Positions 50,372 to 62,838 are shown, counted from the stretch's first letter. The stretch is DNA of 64,000 nucleotides from an uncultured Mycoplasma sp. (GCA_947040455.1 CAMRBN010000001.1:114646-178645); one strand, 5' to 3'. Program-made: numbers and translations. The notes: generated by a model from the sequence alone, not told the origin.

Positions 50372-51352
50372 TTATTCCTTTAAATATTTTTCGATCATAT
50401 TCAATATATTTTTAGCCTTTGAATAATCCATTCTATGAGTTCCTACAATAGACATTTCTTTTGAAGAATCACCAATAGTTATTTTTTTAGAAACCATTGA
50501 TGATTTATCTTGACCAATATCTATTTTTAGGTTTTCTCCATAAAGACTTCTACCTTCTATAGAATCTCAAATAGATTCATGTTCAATCATATTGATTAAT
50601 TTAGCTAAATCTTGTCTATTAATTTCTTCTGATTCTATTATGAAAGATTTCCCATAAATTTTTCTATTGTGATTAATTGCAAAATCAAATATTTCATTTA
50701 CAAAAGTAACAATTAATTCTTCAGCATTTTTAATTTCATTTTTAAATATTTGAGATAACAAGGATAACTTTTCCCCCAAATCATTAATAGGTGTATCAAT
50801 TAATCTTTCCTGAATTAATCTAATCGCAATTTTTAGATCTCGGGATTTGATATTATCACTTAATGAAAAAACTTTAGTTTCCACTCTTCCAGTTGAAGTG
50901 ATTAAAACAATTATTGATTGATTATTATCAATTTCAGTTAAAGTAATGGATTTAAGTAATTCACTGTCATCAATACTTGAAGTAACAAAAGTTAAGCCTG
51001 ATAGTTCTGAAATTGCCTTTGCAGCTTGATCTATTGTTTCGTCTATAGAAACCCTTCTCCTAGAAAAAATATCTTTTAATTTCAATTCAATAATTTTGTC
51101 AGGAGAAGCAGTTAATTTTTCCGCATAATATTTTAAACCCATAATCGACGGAACTCTACCACTAGAAGAGTGATGTTTTTGAATATAACCTTCTTTTTCC
51201 AACACCACCATAATATTTCTGATAGTCGCAGAAGAAACTGTTAAATTATTTTGTTTTATTAAGTTTTCACTTCCTATAGGAAGTCCATATTTAATAAAAG
51301 ATTCAACAATCATTCTTAAATAATTATCTTGTTTTTTAATATTTTTATTCAT
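50372..51352 (-). CDS. hrcA: Heat-inducible transcription repressor HrcA
   Basis: 326 aa. Winged-helix N-terminus (GLPIGSENLIKQNNLTVSSA, ATIRNIMVVLEKEGYI, HSSSGRVPS), then the GAF-like domain (FSRRRVSIDETIDQAAKAIS; GLTFVTSS). It represses genes bearing CIRCE and senses GroEL in other bacteria; the clear operator here is in front of dnaK. A TATAAT is seven bases before its ATG, with no Shine-Dalgarno. Tail ends ...KYLKE. Confidence 0.95.
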
Positions 51353-51359
51353 ATATTAA

Positions 51360-51365
51360 ATTATA
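51360..51365 (-). promoter_or_regulatory. -10 element of a probable leaderless hrcA promoter
   Basis: TGTATAAT on the minus strand, seven bases before the hrcA ATG; no CIRCE copy is seen here, so hrcA-grpE may not be autoregulated. Confidence 0.45.
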
Positions 51366-51378
51366 CACTTTGTTTTAA

Positions 51379-53046
51379 CTATATTTTGATGTAGTTATCA
51401 ATTTCAAAGTAAACATTTTTACTTTCTGCATTAAAGATTATTGTTTTATCTTTAGCAAAGATGTCTAAGGTTTTATTTACAGCATTTAATTGATTTTTAT
51501 CTAGACAATATTCCAAAAAATCAAAGAGAATTATAAAGGTGTCAAAGTAAAGAGCTCTAGCTATTGATAACATTTGTCGCTCACTATCAGAAACTTGTAA
51601 ACCTTGAGAGTTTATGTTTTTATCTAATTTTTTTATTTTGGCAACTAAATCTTCTATTTCTAAAGATTTGACAATTCCGTTATATCTTTCAACGTCTGAA
51701 AAAAGCGTTTTAGCTTCTAATGAAGATGAAAATAATTTTGGAATAAGTGCTTGATATGCAATATTTTTTCTTAAGTAGTCTATTTCATATTCTTTTATAT
51801 TAATGCCATCTATCAATATTTCTCCAGAATCAATTTCATAATATCTTAGTAATAATTTAAAAATTGTTGTTTTTCCTTTTGCATAATCTCCATACAAAAG
51901 TGTTCTTTTATTTTTATCAATATGTAAATTAAAATCTTTAAATACTATATTTTTTTCACCATTAATTTGATAGGCAAAATTAACATTTTTAAATTCAATT
52001 TCTCCTAAAAATGATTTTTTATTTATTCCTTTATTTATTTCAAATTCTCAATTATGAAATTCTTTAATCCTTACCACCACTGCATTTAATGAAATCATAT
52101 CTGTTATCATATTAGAAGTTTGTTCAATTGGTATTATTAAAATATTTGATGCAATTACTAAACCTAAAAGTTCAGAAGAGGTAATTATTTCTTGAGACGT
52201 TAAAAGAGATCCGATTATTAAAACAGCACTCGAAACCAATATAGAAGCAGCAATTCCAGTCATCTTAAAAAAAGAGGTTTTTTTAATATATTTTTTGGCA
52301 GATTCATAATAGTTATCTTGTAGTAATTCAAATTTTTCAATTGTAGTTAGAGAATTGCTAAATGATTTAATTTCCGAAATCATTTGGACATGTTCTCCAA
52401 GACCGATACTCATAAAAGTATTTAACGCTTTATTTACTTGTTGATGATAAACTAAATTTTGCTTAAAAAAAGCATACACTAAAAGCGTGATAACATATAT
52501 TGATAAAGTTATTATTCCAGCTATTCAATCAACATAAAAAATAAAAGAAAAACCTCCAATAATTAAACAGAAAATAGTTACAACATTTTGTATCAATTTA
52601 GTTGCATAAATTTTAGCCTCTTTTAAATCATTAAAAATTCTGGAAAAAAATACTCCAATAGGTGTGTTGTCAAAAGTATTCATTGATAAATGATGTATTT
52701 TATTCATCATTTCAGTTCTAATGTGTTTTTCCATTTTTACTTCAAAAATACCGCCAATATAATTTAATAAAAAATAAAGAAAAATTTTAACCAAAGATAT
52801 TCCCAATAATATAGAAGAAACATAAATTATTTTTTGAGTATCTTTAGAAGCTGCAAATTGAGATATTAAAGAAGATAAGAAAGGCAAACTTATTGTTGTC
52901 AAAGAGATTAATATAGAAATTAACACAATGCTTATAGTTCACTTTTTATTTTTTTTGTAGTATGATAAAAAAAATAATCAAGATTCTTTGTAATTAGTTT
53001 TAATATTAGGATATTTGGAAATTGGGGTTTGTTTGTTTTTTTTCAT
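51379..53046 (-). CDS. Degenerate ABC exporter (membrane domain plus ATPase-like domain)
   Basis: 555 aa half-transporter. The membrane part has about five or six helices (ISIVLISILISLTTISLPFL etc.). The nucleotide-binding part retains a P-loop-like GDYAKGKTT, but the signature LSGGQ reads VSDSERQ, Walker B with its catalytic Glu reads IILFDFLEY, and the H-loop His is replaced (IIFNAESKN). So it may bind but probably does not hydrolyse ATP, or it works as the non-catalytic half of a heterodimer whose other half is elsewhere. Not clearly linked to hrcA, whose promoter is in the short gap. No strong Shine-Dalgarno. Confidence 0.8.
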
Positions 53047-53122
53047 TTAAATTTATTATATAGTATTGCACCTTGTTTTTATGTGATTATTATAGTTGGA
53101 ATCAAAAAATGTATAAAAAAAC

Positions 53123-53143
53123 TATCACTTTTAACAAGTGATA
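53123..53143 (-). terminator. Intrinsic terminator of the rpmH-rnpA-yidC operon
   Basis: Stem TATCACTT / AAGTGATA with a five-base loop directly after the yidC stop; on the minus strand it is followed by a T-rich tract (TTTTTTTATAC). Confidence 0.75.
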
Positions 53144-53148
53144 ATTTT

Positions 53149-55353
53149 TTAAACATATTTTATTAATTTTTCTCGGAAGATTTTAGTCTTCTGAATATGA
53201 TGAATTAATAGTGTTTGAAGCATGGTTCAGATACCACCAACAATTCAGTAAATTTGAACTCCAGCCTCAAATATTATTGCCATAAATATAAATATAACCA
53301 TAATAATATTTTGAGTTCTATTAGCTTTTTTCATTGCTGCTTTTTCTGCAACATTTGATCGTTCATTCATTCTCTTTTTATTTAGATATCTAGGTAAAAA
53401 TTGAGATCCTGCTTGCACTACCACAGCTAGTATGATTAAGAATAAGTATTGCCATTCTCCCGCAAATAACTCCCGCCAAGATGTTTGAGAAAAGTTAATT
53501 CCTCAGAGGGATGTGGATTTTATAAAAGGAATACCTTGAATAATTCTTCACATCGATAGAAATATTGGCATAGATACAAGTGTTGAAAGAAGAGGTGTTA
53601 ACATATTGATATTATTTTTTTTATAAAGTTCAGATGTTTCTTGTCTTTTTTTCTGTTCCATTTGCTTGTTGCCCTTATAAGCTGCATATTTGGCATCAAT
53701 TTTTGCTTTTTTAGGAGCAAGTGTTTGTTGTTTGGCTTGTGAAAATACAGATTTATATGTTAACAATAATGTTAACATTCTTGCAAGAATAACAGAAATA
53801 ACAATTGATAATAGCGCTACTCCTCCACCTAAGTTTGCTGGCAAAGAACCAACAAGAGAATTAACCAAATATGAAAGAGGGTAAACGACAAATCCATAAA
53901 AAGGCCCTAACCCTCACGCATCTGTTCAACTAACAATTGGCTTTTGACCAATAGTTGAACCATTTGATAAAAATTTATAAGCTTGACTGTTGCCTGCTCC
54001 AAATTCCAATTTAAAAGGGTTTGTGTTTGGAGTGGGTCATGCATCTGCATCATCTCCAGATAAATTCAACCTAGATATTGAATAACCTGACTTACTTAAT
54101 AAATCTACTATATTTGATTGATAATTCAATATTGCCATTCTCATTTCACTAGAATATCTTGCATTACTAAATTTTAAATCTTCATAAAATGTTGGGGAAC
54201 TAATTTGAGATGTTTTAGTTGTTGTTACTGGGGGGTTCTCAATAAATTTACCTGATTCTAAAGTATTTAAGTTGTTTAATCTTTTTTCAGAAATAGATAA
54301 ATCTTTAATTGCAGGATTTGAAGGTAATTTGTCAATCTCACTAAATTGATTGAATTGCATTACAACATTTACTAATGATTGTATGTAATCTCTTGAAAAT
54401 TTTTCTGATGCAAAACTATTAGATAAATCAACTTGTAAAACTATTTTTTCAAATTCAAAAGAATATTCGAAACTATTGATTTCATCAATATCAGCCTTTA
54501 CACTCACATCTAAGGGAGTAGTTCCGTCTTCTTTAAGGTATTGTCCTTTGTCATTAATTTTTACAGGAGTTAATGATCCAGGTCTAAAAGCTTGGAACTG
54601 ACCACCAATTCTGGCATTTTCTCAATTTGGAAGTTCATCTGTCTCTGGTTTTGTTTCAGGTAACTTTTGAATGAATATAGGTATATCGATAAGTTTGTTA
54701 GCATAATCATAAGTTAAAGTAGTGGAATTATTAATTTCATTTAATATTGAAGAATTCAAAAACAATAATTCATTTTCTTCAGCAGTCCCTCTAATTAATT
54801 GTCCCACTTCTGCAACACTATCAATATTTAAAGTATTATCAATTAACTGATTTTGTTCATTCACAATTCTTAAAGAAGATGAATAATTATCATATACACC
54901 ATATAAATTATCATTATTTGTTTGTGTACTAATTTGTGTTTTTAAAGACTCAATAGTGCCATCATCATTTGTTACCAAATAGTTTGCCTTAACATCTTGA
55001 ATTAATTTTTGTTCATACAATAGATTTCCAAATTCATCTCTAATATTATTACCATATTTATCCAATAAGGGACTATCTAAATTATTTACTATTTTATAAG
55101 TTGTAACAAAAGGAGCTATATCATTTTTACCACGATAAAATTCTATACCACTACCTGTAGTAGAGGATGATTTTATGGCAATAGATTGAATGCAACCAGT
55201 TAATGAAAGTCCTAAAAGGAAGATATAAAAACCAATTTTAACTCACTTAAAAGCTAGTTTAAAATTTTCTTTAGGGGTTTTTTTTATTTTATTATTATTA
55301 GATGACCCTTTGAAAAAATCATATTTATCTGATCTTTTAATTTGCTTGCTCAT
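53149..55353 (-). CDS. yidC: Membrane protein insertase YidC, long mycoplasma form
   Basis: 734 aa. Inserts proteins in the membrane, alone or with Sec. N-terminal lipobox in LSLTGCIQS, suggesting a lipid-anchored form as in many Firmicutes, then a large exterior region of about 350 residues, and the conserved C-terminal helices (GPFYGFVVYPLSYLV, NMLTPLLSTLVSMPIFLSMW, QAGSQFLP, GVQIYWIVGGIWTML) typical of the Oxa1/YidC core. Many TGA-encoded Trp. It lies five bases after rnpA and directly before the terminator. Confidence 0.93.
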
Positions 55354-55357
55354 TTAA

Positions 55358-55681
55358 TTACCTTTTCATTAATCTTTCTATAAATTTTACTATTTCTTTT
55401 TCTTTTTCAATATAAGTTAATTTCATATAATCTTTTCTTATTATTAAAATTATTTTATATTTTATATTCGAGTAATCCATATTTGAAACTATCGATCTTA
55501 TTTGTCTTCTCAAATAGTTTCTTCCTACAGCATTAATAAATTTTTTAGGAATAGATATTCCAATTTGAAATGAGTCATGTTTAACATAATATAAAATAAT
55601 ATTACTAGAAACAAATTGTTTTTTGTTCTTAATAATATCTTGAAATTCTTGAGTTTTTTTAACAATTTCGTGTTTTTTCAT
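55358..55681 (-). CDS. rnpA: Ribonuclease P protein component
   Basis: 107 aa. RnpA signature region IPKKFINAVGRNYLRRQIRSI (Lys/Arg-rich helix that binds the RNA) is visible; the N-terminus is divergent, as usual in mycoplasmas. It begins at an ATG overlapping the rpmH stop by one base. Confidence 0.92.
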   Translation of the reverse strand: MKKHEIVKKTQEFQDIIKNKKQFVSSNIILYYVKHDSFQIGISIPKKFINAVGRNYLRRQIRSIVSNMDYSNIKYKIILIIRKDYMKLTYIEKEKEIVKFIERLMKR

Positions 55682-55824
55682 TATTTATCTGAAACTGTTA
55701 ACTTAGATCTCCCTTTTGCTCTTCTTGCAGATAAAATTTTTCTTCCACCTGGTGTTGACATTCTAGCTCTAAAACCATGTGTTTTTGCATGTTTTCTTTT
55801 ATTTGGTTGATACGTTCTTTTCAT
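55681..55824 (-). CDS. rpmH: 50S ribosomal protein L34
   Basis: 47 aa, nearly all basic: [40 protein letters not shown], as in L34. Tail is LTVSDK. The order rpmH-rnpA-yidC next to dnaA is the bacterial origin signature. Translationally coupled to rnpA (TAATG overlap). Confidence 0.97.
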   Translation of the reverse strand: MKRTYQPNKRKHAKTHGFRARMSTPGGRKILSARRAKGRSKLTVSDK

Positions 55825-55984
55825 AGCATTCTCCTGTTTTGTAATTGAATTATCCTTATAAGATATAACAATTTATATTTAAAGTATAACAAAAATATTT
55901 TATTTATAGTTGAATACTATAAAATTTTCACTTTTTAAAAATTAATTCTAAATGTAAATGTAAATTAGTTTAAGATTATTAAAT
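55825..55984. other. rpmH-dnaA intergenic region, candidate oriC
   Basis: 160 bases of strongly AT-rich sequence between divergent rpmH and dnaA. It contains one DnaA-box-like TTATCCTTA (seven of nine to TTATCCACA) near rpmH and little else that meets the consensus. The location fits an origin, but boxes are too degenerate to be sure; further boxes could lie outside. A -10-like GATTAT lies five bases before the dnaA ATG. Confidence 0.5.
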
Positions 55985-57346
55985 ATGGATATGAATACAA
56001 ATACTAATCAATTATATACAAAAAATCTTTTAATTGAGTTCGAAAAAGAATTAAATGACCAATTAATATTTTCAAGCTTTATTAGAGGGTCTAAAGTTCA
56101 AGTCATTAGCAACAAACTCATTTATGTTGTTTTTACATCAAAAGAAAGCATTCAATACATTAATTCTAAATACCCTAAGGTTATAAAGTTAGTTAATGGA
56201 AGAATTTTTGGCAATAAAACAAAAGTTATTTACATTGACAAAGTCAGTTTTAGACAACTATCATCAAATTCTCCTGAACTATTGGTTGCTAATACAGATT
56301 TAATAAAAAAATCTAACATTAAGCAAAATTTAACATTTTCTGACTATATATCAGGTGATTTTAACCAAATTGTTATCAAAGGAGCTAATAAGATTATTCA
56401 AAACCCAGAAGTGTTATTTTCTCCGTTATTCATTTATTCTTCTTCTGGATTAGGGAAAACACATTTATTACATGCTATTGGCAATGAAATGATTACCAAA
56501 AATAAAAAAGTATGTTACATTAATCCAGAACTTTTTACCAAAAAAATTGTTCCTTTCTTGATGGATAATAATCAGGAAAAAATAAATAAAATAATTGATA
56601 TTTACAAAGATTTTGATGTTTTGATATTCGATGATATTCAAATGTATTCAGGAAAAAACTCCACACTTTCTGTATTGTTCAATATATTAAACCATCATAT
56701 AAATGAAAATAATCAAATTATTATTGCTTCTGATAAAGAACCGGAATTGTTAGGTGGATTTGAAGAAAGATTTATTACTAGATTCCAAGGAGGTTTAACG
56801 CTTGAAATCAAAAATCCTTCACATAATGATTTAATGCATATTTTAAAAGTCAAATTATCTAAAAATAACATTGATCCAACAGAGTGAGAAGAAGAGGCGC
56901 TAAACTTTATTGTCAGAAACCATTCAAATTCAATTAGAAATTTAGAGGGCGCTATAAATAGAATCAAATTTCATGAGGATGAAATTGGGAATATAAAATA
57001 TACTCAGCAAGTTGTGGGCAAAATATTCTCTTCTTTGAAACAACAAAAAGAAAACATTACCAAAGAAAGAATTGTTGATACTGTTTCTAAATATTATGGA
57101 TTGACAAGAACAGAATTGCAAAATAAAAGTAGAAGAAAAGACATTGTTCTAGGAAGACATATTTCTATGTGATTGATTAGAGATATGTTAGGATTAACTT
57201 ATAAAGAAATAGGTGTTTTTTTCAAAAATAGAGATCATTCAACAGTTCTTATGGCTATAGAAAAAATAGATACTCAAATGAAAATGAATGATGCTATCCA
57301 GTCAGCTCTCTTGAAATTAAAACAAAAAATTGAATTTATTACATAA
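55985..57346 (+). CDS. dnaA: Chromosomal replication initiator DnaA
   Basis: 453 aa. AAA+ domain with P-loop SSSGLGKTHLLHAIG, Walker B VLIFDDIQMYS, sensor I/II and the arginine-finger segment GGFEERFITRFQGG; C-terminal DNA-binding helix-turn-helix (LTYKEIGVFFKNRDHSTVLMAI, the DnaA signature). Two TGA encode Trp. No Shine-Dalgarno; a -10-like box is close to the ATG. The gene is not followed by dnaN but by a convergent gene. Confidence 0.97.
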
Positions 57347-60236
57347 ACAAAGTATATATTAAGTAGTATATTAATATTGCAGATAAAATCATAAAAATTC
57401 ATAATACAAATGATATTTTATAAAATCTAGTATATTTTCTTATACTTCTATTTTGAGTTGTGATATTTTCATATGAAATTATTCTCTTTACTTTTGTATA
57501 TTTGTCAATTCTTTTTTCACCTATCCATATAGTTGTCAAAAGAAGTCCTGACAATATGGTGGGAACTATAAAAAACAACAAAGTAGAAAGTAAAGAAAAT
57601 ATCTTTGAAATTTCATCAACTGATCCGTATTTAGTATCGAATAATTGTTCATATATTTGTGTCTGGAGTCACTGAGTTGTGCCTGACCCTCCAGGGGTTG
57701 GTGATAATGTATTGGCGCTATTTAATATTGTAAAGCCAATTATAAAATTAATATATTGACCACCTCATAATTTATCATTTGGTTTCATTAAACCTGTAGA
57801 TATTGCTAGTATTGCTCCTAAATTAACAAAATAGGGAAGGATTCTTCAAAATATAAATTCTAAAGTAACACCTAAATTTTTGAAAATAATAAAGGAGCTA
57901 GTTCTAATTTTCAAAAAAGCATATTTGAAGGAAGCAGCCTTGAAACTGGAATCTCTGGAAACAATAAAAGGATTAAATTCAATCAGTTTTATTCATGATT
58001 TAATAAATAGAGATTGTGCTCTTCTTGAAAATGAAAAAACAGCAATAAATGATGCCGCTATTATATTGCTAGTAAATCCTATTAAAACCATAATAATGAT
58101 GATTGTTGATTCTGCAGATCCAGAAAATAAAATATCACTATATGCAAATAATCCCATTGGAATAAAAATTAGCGCAATTAATGCACCAACAACTTGATAC
58201 AATAGAGACGATGCTAAAAAAGTGGCTATTAAAGATTCTCTTTCAAATGATTTTCTTTTTAAATATCAATATGAAGCAATATCACCACCAACAGATAAGG
58301 GTGTTATATTAGAAATAACTACAGCAATACTAGAACTAATAATCAAATGTCTTATTTTAACTTTTTGACCTTGAATTTTCAACATCCGACCAATCAATAT
58401 GGAATTACATATTATAGGAAACATAAACATTAGCAAAATAAAAGGTAACAAATACATCAAAAGATTGTTAGTTTGAATTAATTTATTAATTTTATCAAAA
58501 ATTGTCGATGATTGATCAGTCCCGCTATATAAAGTAGTAAACAAAATAACGAAAATGGAAATAAATATCCCAACAAAAATAAAATATTTTACAAAATCTT
58601 TTCAGTTAAAATTTTTTTTAGAATAATCGTCCTTAAACAATTTAATTGCTTCTACTATTTTTTTTTCTTGAATTATTAAATTCATATAGTTATCATTCTT
58701 ATATAAAGAAATTATTTTTTTAGATTTTTTAAGTTCTTCTTTTTTGTCAATAAATTTTAAAGATAAATATATCATTAAAGAGTTGGTTCTTTTTGAATGC
58801 ACAAAAGAAACTTTTGTTTTATCTGCAAGTATGACTTTGAATATTTTTATGTTGTTATTGTTTGTGTTTATTTTATCAAACCTAATTATTTTTTGATCTG
58901 CTAATTTCATGTCTTTAGAAAGAATATTAAAGAATTTCCTTACAGTAGCATCGTCAATTATTTGTTCATTAATAGAATGTCTAAATACACCATATTCAGC
59001 TATTATTTCTACCATGATGTCATAAAGAGATTTATTTTGACTTTTAAAAAAAGAAATCATTTCTAAAAATATTTGCAAATTATAAAATGGATCAGAAATA
59101 TAATTTTTTTGTCCTTCAGAAATAAAGTAATTAGTTCCGTTAGTGGCAAACAACATCTTTGAATCTAGATCTTTATTTGTATAAATTTCAGAATAAAAAA
59201 CCTGATATTCTTGAATTTTTATTTTGTTTTTTTTAGCTATTTCCGAAACTAAATCACCAGTACTAATATTACTAACAATATATTTATCCTGTCAATAATC
59301 TTTATCTTTTTGTAAATATTTTGTTTGATAATACAAGTAAATAGCACTCAAATCATTCATGTTAAAAAATTTATATTGTTTTTTATGACGAACAGCCATT
59401 TCAAAATAATTATTTCCAGAAAATAAACTGATTGCTACATCATGTTTTTTTCTTATGGAACTAAATATTGCTTTTTTAATATTTTTATTTGTATTAGGAT
59501 TGCTGTTTTTGGTTTCTACATATTTGATTTGATTTCTATTAAAAAATTTATGGACAATTTCAGAATTCATATTATAACTATTGTTAATTGAAATTTCTAA
59601 ATTTGATAAATTTTGTTCTAATGGCAATGTCGAAATGTAATTATCAACATCAAACAAAGGTAATAAATCTATTTTTTCATCATATACTCTCAAATTTAAA
59701 TCTAATGTATTAGTACTATTGCGATTAAATAACTCTGATTGATTTTGAGAAAGAAATGCTCCATGCTCATTAAGGAAACTTATTGATAAAAAATTTTTTT
59801 TAAATCTGTGTAAAGAAAAACAAATCATTCCTCCAAATGATTCATTCATATTTGAAAAATTAGCACCAAAATTTGAAGTTTCATTTATTGATGTAAAAAA
59901 GACTTTTATATTATAAACTTTGAGATATGATGCAAATACTTGCGAGAATACTTTTGCATCAAAATTTCCATCACTAACAACTAAAAATGATTTATTCTCT
60001 ATATTTTGTTCCTTTAAAAAAAAGACATATTGATCACCTATATTAGAAACAGTCAGATCATTTATTGAACTTGAAGAATTATTTATTTCAGAAATAATTT
60101 TTCCATTAATCATTTCTAACGAAGAATCTACTGTATTAATTTTCTCTTTAGAGTTTGTTATTTTTTGTAAAGACTTTAAAATTACATTAACATCAGTGTT
60201 ATTAACATTAATCTTGGGTAGTGTATCATTATTCAT
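57339..60236 (-). CDS. Catalytically dead phosphohexomutase fold fused to an MprF/UPF0104-type flippase domain
   Basis: 965 aa. Residues about 60-545 follow the domain order of phosphoglucomutase/phosphomannomutase: FLVVSDGNFDAKVFSQVFA, GGMICFSLHRF (in place of the catalytic TASHNP), LSQNQ, VAISLFSGNNYFEMAV (in place of DPDADR), YIVSNISTGDLVSEIAKK, and LFATNGTNYFIS (for FGYEES). The phospho-Ser, metal-binding DxDxD and substrate loop are all lost. From about 550 there are eight or nine membrane helices with PLSVGGDIASYW and SPTPGGSGTT, the signatures of the LPG_synthase_TM/UPF0104 family (lipid flippases). A TATAAT lies six bases before the ATG. The 3' end overlaps dnaA. The PGM part is inferred by eye. 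Confidence 0.7.
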
Positions 60237-60242
60237 TTAATA

Positions 60243-60248
60243 ATTATA
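60243..60248 (-). promoter_or_regulatory. -10 element of a probable leaderless promoter for the phosphohexomutase-flippase fusion
   Basis: TATAAT on the minus strand six bases before the ATG, between the ptsG terminator and the gene. No Shine-Dalgarno. Confidence 0.45.
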
Positions 60249-60263
60249 AATTATTATAACAAT

Positions 60264-60304
60264 AAAAAAAAAATAACCTTGCAGTTTTATTTGCTCGGTT
60301 ATTT
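60264..60304 (-). terminator. Intrinsic terminator of ptsG
   Basis: Stem AAATAACC / GGTTATTT (60271-60278 and 60297-60304) with an 18-base loop, followed on the minus strand by about ten T. Lies 13 bases after the ptsG stop. Confidence 0.7.
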
Positions 60305-60316
60305 AAATATTATTAT

Positions 60317-62770
60317 TTATTTATTTGGTATTAATTGGAAAAGAGGGTCACCTATTTCAATATTGCCTTTTTTAGCCAATATTTCAATTTTTCTACCTTT
60401 AATCGATTCGTTCAATACTAATATCGGACTAATGTTTGAAGCTGCTAAAAGTTTTAACTTATCTACATCAACTTCCACAATATTATCGCCTTTTTTAACT
60501 TTTTTTCCAGCTTTAACATGTGGTTTGAATATATTTACTTCTTTACCATTTTCCTTAAGACCTACAGAGTCAATACCTAAGTGAATCATAATACTTGTTC
60601 CACCAACAGATTTTATGACGTAGGCATGACCTCCAGGGAATACTAGTTCGACTTTACCATTTATTGGACTAACAATTTTTTGGCTAGTTGTTATTATTCC
60701 AACTCCATCACCAATCATTTTTTCTGAAAATGTTTGATCAGGAATATCAGTTATATCAACAACTTTACCAGCAATTGGCGAATAAATAATTAGTTTTTCT
60801 GTACTATTTTCCACATTTTTTTCCACAATGTTTGTTTTATGTTCATTTAAACTATTTATTTCTTCAAATAATTTTGATTCTAGAGAAGCATCAATTTCGA
60901 TATCTTCTTGTATTTTTATTATTTCATTCTTTATCAAATCTGCTCTTGAGCCGAAAATAGCATATACAGATTGAGCTGAAGGATTAATAACACCAGCAGC
61001 TCCTAAAGCCATTAATCGATCTCTATCAACAAGATCTTGTTCTGATATTTGAATTCTTAATTTTGTAATACATGCATCGGTATTTTTAATATTCTTTAAA
61101 CCACCATATGCTTGAATAATATTCAATGCTAATATTCTATTCTCTGACAAGTCACTATTTTTATTTAAGAAATCTTGTTTAGAAAATAGTTTAACATTTT
61201 CTCCTCTTCCAGGAGTTCCTATGTTGAATTTTTTGATTGCTCATAAAAAGAAGAAATAGTATATAGGAACATATGCTAATCCAATCAAAAGTGACACTCA
61301 AGCATTTGAACCACCCGGTATTTGAACAGCTCCATAAATTATTCAATCTAGTGCTCCTCCTGAAAAAGTCATTCCAATATGAGGGGCAATAGTAGGGAAC
61401 ATTAAACCTATTCAAACCATAAATCCAAATGATAACGCTGCCAATAGAGAGTGGAAACCTCAAAATAATCAAGGAGCTAAGAATAAGAATGTAAATTCAA
61501 TAGGTTCTGTAATTCCTGTTAAAAATGCAGTTGCTCCAGCAGATGCAACTAGAGATGCTGCCATTTTTCTATTTTCTTTAGGAGCAGCTGTTATCATTGC
61601 TGCTGCTGCTGCAGGCAATCCGAACATCATAAATGGATATTTACCTTGCATATATTGTCCTGCATTAACACCAGCTGAACCAATATTGCCAACTGTTGTT
61701 AATTCATTAAAGTGACTTGTATATACTGTTGTTGTAAAATCACTGAATTGAATTGTTTCCATTGATGTAACTCCACTAGCATTAATTACTTCTATTTGTC
61801 TTCCTGCTAAAAATGAATTTAGGAAAGCTCAAATTTGTTGATCACCTGAATAATTTTCTTGTATTGTTTGACCAGGATTTAATTCCATAGCTAATTGAAA
61901 TCATGTTTGACCACCTTTTAAGGCAATTCCATTCACAATCGCTAAATCATTTAAATCTAAAAATCCTCCAACACTTGAATATCAAAGAGGCGAATAAAAC
62001 GCATGGTGTAATCCAAATGGAACTAATGATCTTTCTATATATCCGAAAATAAACGCGTTAAATCCATACATATTAGAACCAAGTGCTCCACCTATAATAT
62101 TAAACAACATCCCTATTAATGGTCATAACATTAATAACAATAATGTTATAGGAAATAAAGCTGCAAATGTCACCACAGGAATAAATCTTACTCCTGAAAA
62201 AAATCCTAATATTGGTGGCATTTGTATGTCTTTAAATTTATTATATAAAAAGGCTACAGTAAATCCAACTATAAAACCTCCAAAAACAGAAGTTTGTAAT
62301 TGATGGATTCCTAAAACCGATCCGAACAAGGAACTAGGTAATCCATAATCGGAGAATCCTAATGATCCCGCCTTATAAAAAAGAATATCATAACCATCTC
62401 CATTTTTAACAATAAGAGATGCTTGAATTCCTGAAAAAACTAAAAACCCAACAAGAGCTGACAAACCTGCAGCCCCCGCGTCTTTAGTGAAAGCTATTGC
62501 TATAGCTATAGCAAATAAAACCGGTAAAGCACCAAAAATAACATCACCAGGAAGTTTTATGAAATTTCCTAAAACAATTAAACCTTCAATGTTAGCATTA
62601 GCGCCCTGTGTTGCTATCGTAGCACCTATTCCAAGAAATAAACCAGCTATGGGTAACATTGCAATTGGCAACATTAAACCCTTGGATAATTTCGCAATAA
62701 ATTCACGGCCCGCACCAGAACTTTTGGTTCTTTTGGGTAATTTACTTAAAAATGATAATTTTGAATTCAT
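60317..62770 (-). CDS. ptsG: PTS glucose-type transporter EIICBA
   Basis: 817 aa, domain order IIC-IIB-IIA. IIC: about ten helices beginning [20 protein letters not shown], with the conserved ITEPIEF motif. [14 protein letters not shown] with the phosphorylated Cys. [13 protein letters not shown] and [10 protein letters not shown], the latter with the active His. It takes up and phosphorylates glucose (or another hexose; specificity not provable). A region near 61.2-61.5 kb looks broken only if TGA is read as stop; it is a continuous frame in code 4. Shine-Dalgarno GAAAGGAA upstream. Regulated through HPr and HprK. Confidence 0.94.
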
Positions 62771-62838
62771 TTTTTTAATTTCCTTTCAATTTTTTTATTT
62801 TAATTATTATATTTTATATAAATCATTTTTGATTTATA

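Noticed and set aside
55682..57346. Identification as Mycoplasma mobile because of the F1-like ATPase with extended beta-like subunit.
   Set aside because: As I recall, the M. mobile gliding ATPase genes are far from dnaA and include a phosphoglycerate kinase-like gene, absent here. Species not assigned.
61191..61472. A separate frame suggesting that ptsG is frameshifted near its IIC end.
   Set aside because: With TGA as Trp the ptsG frame runs through this stretch without a stop and gives normal IIC residues; the other frame is a shadow.
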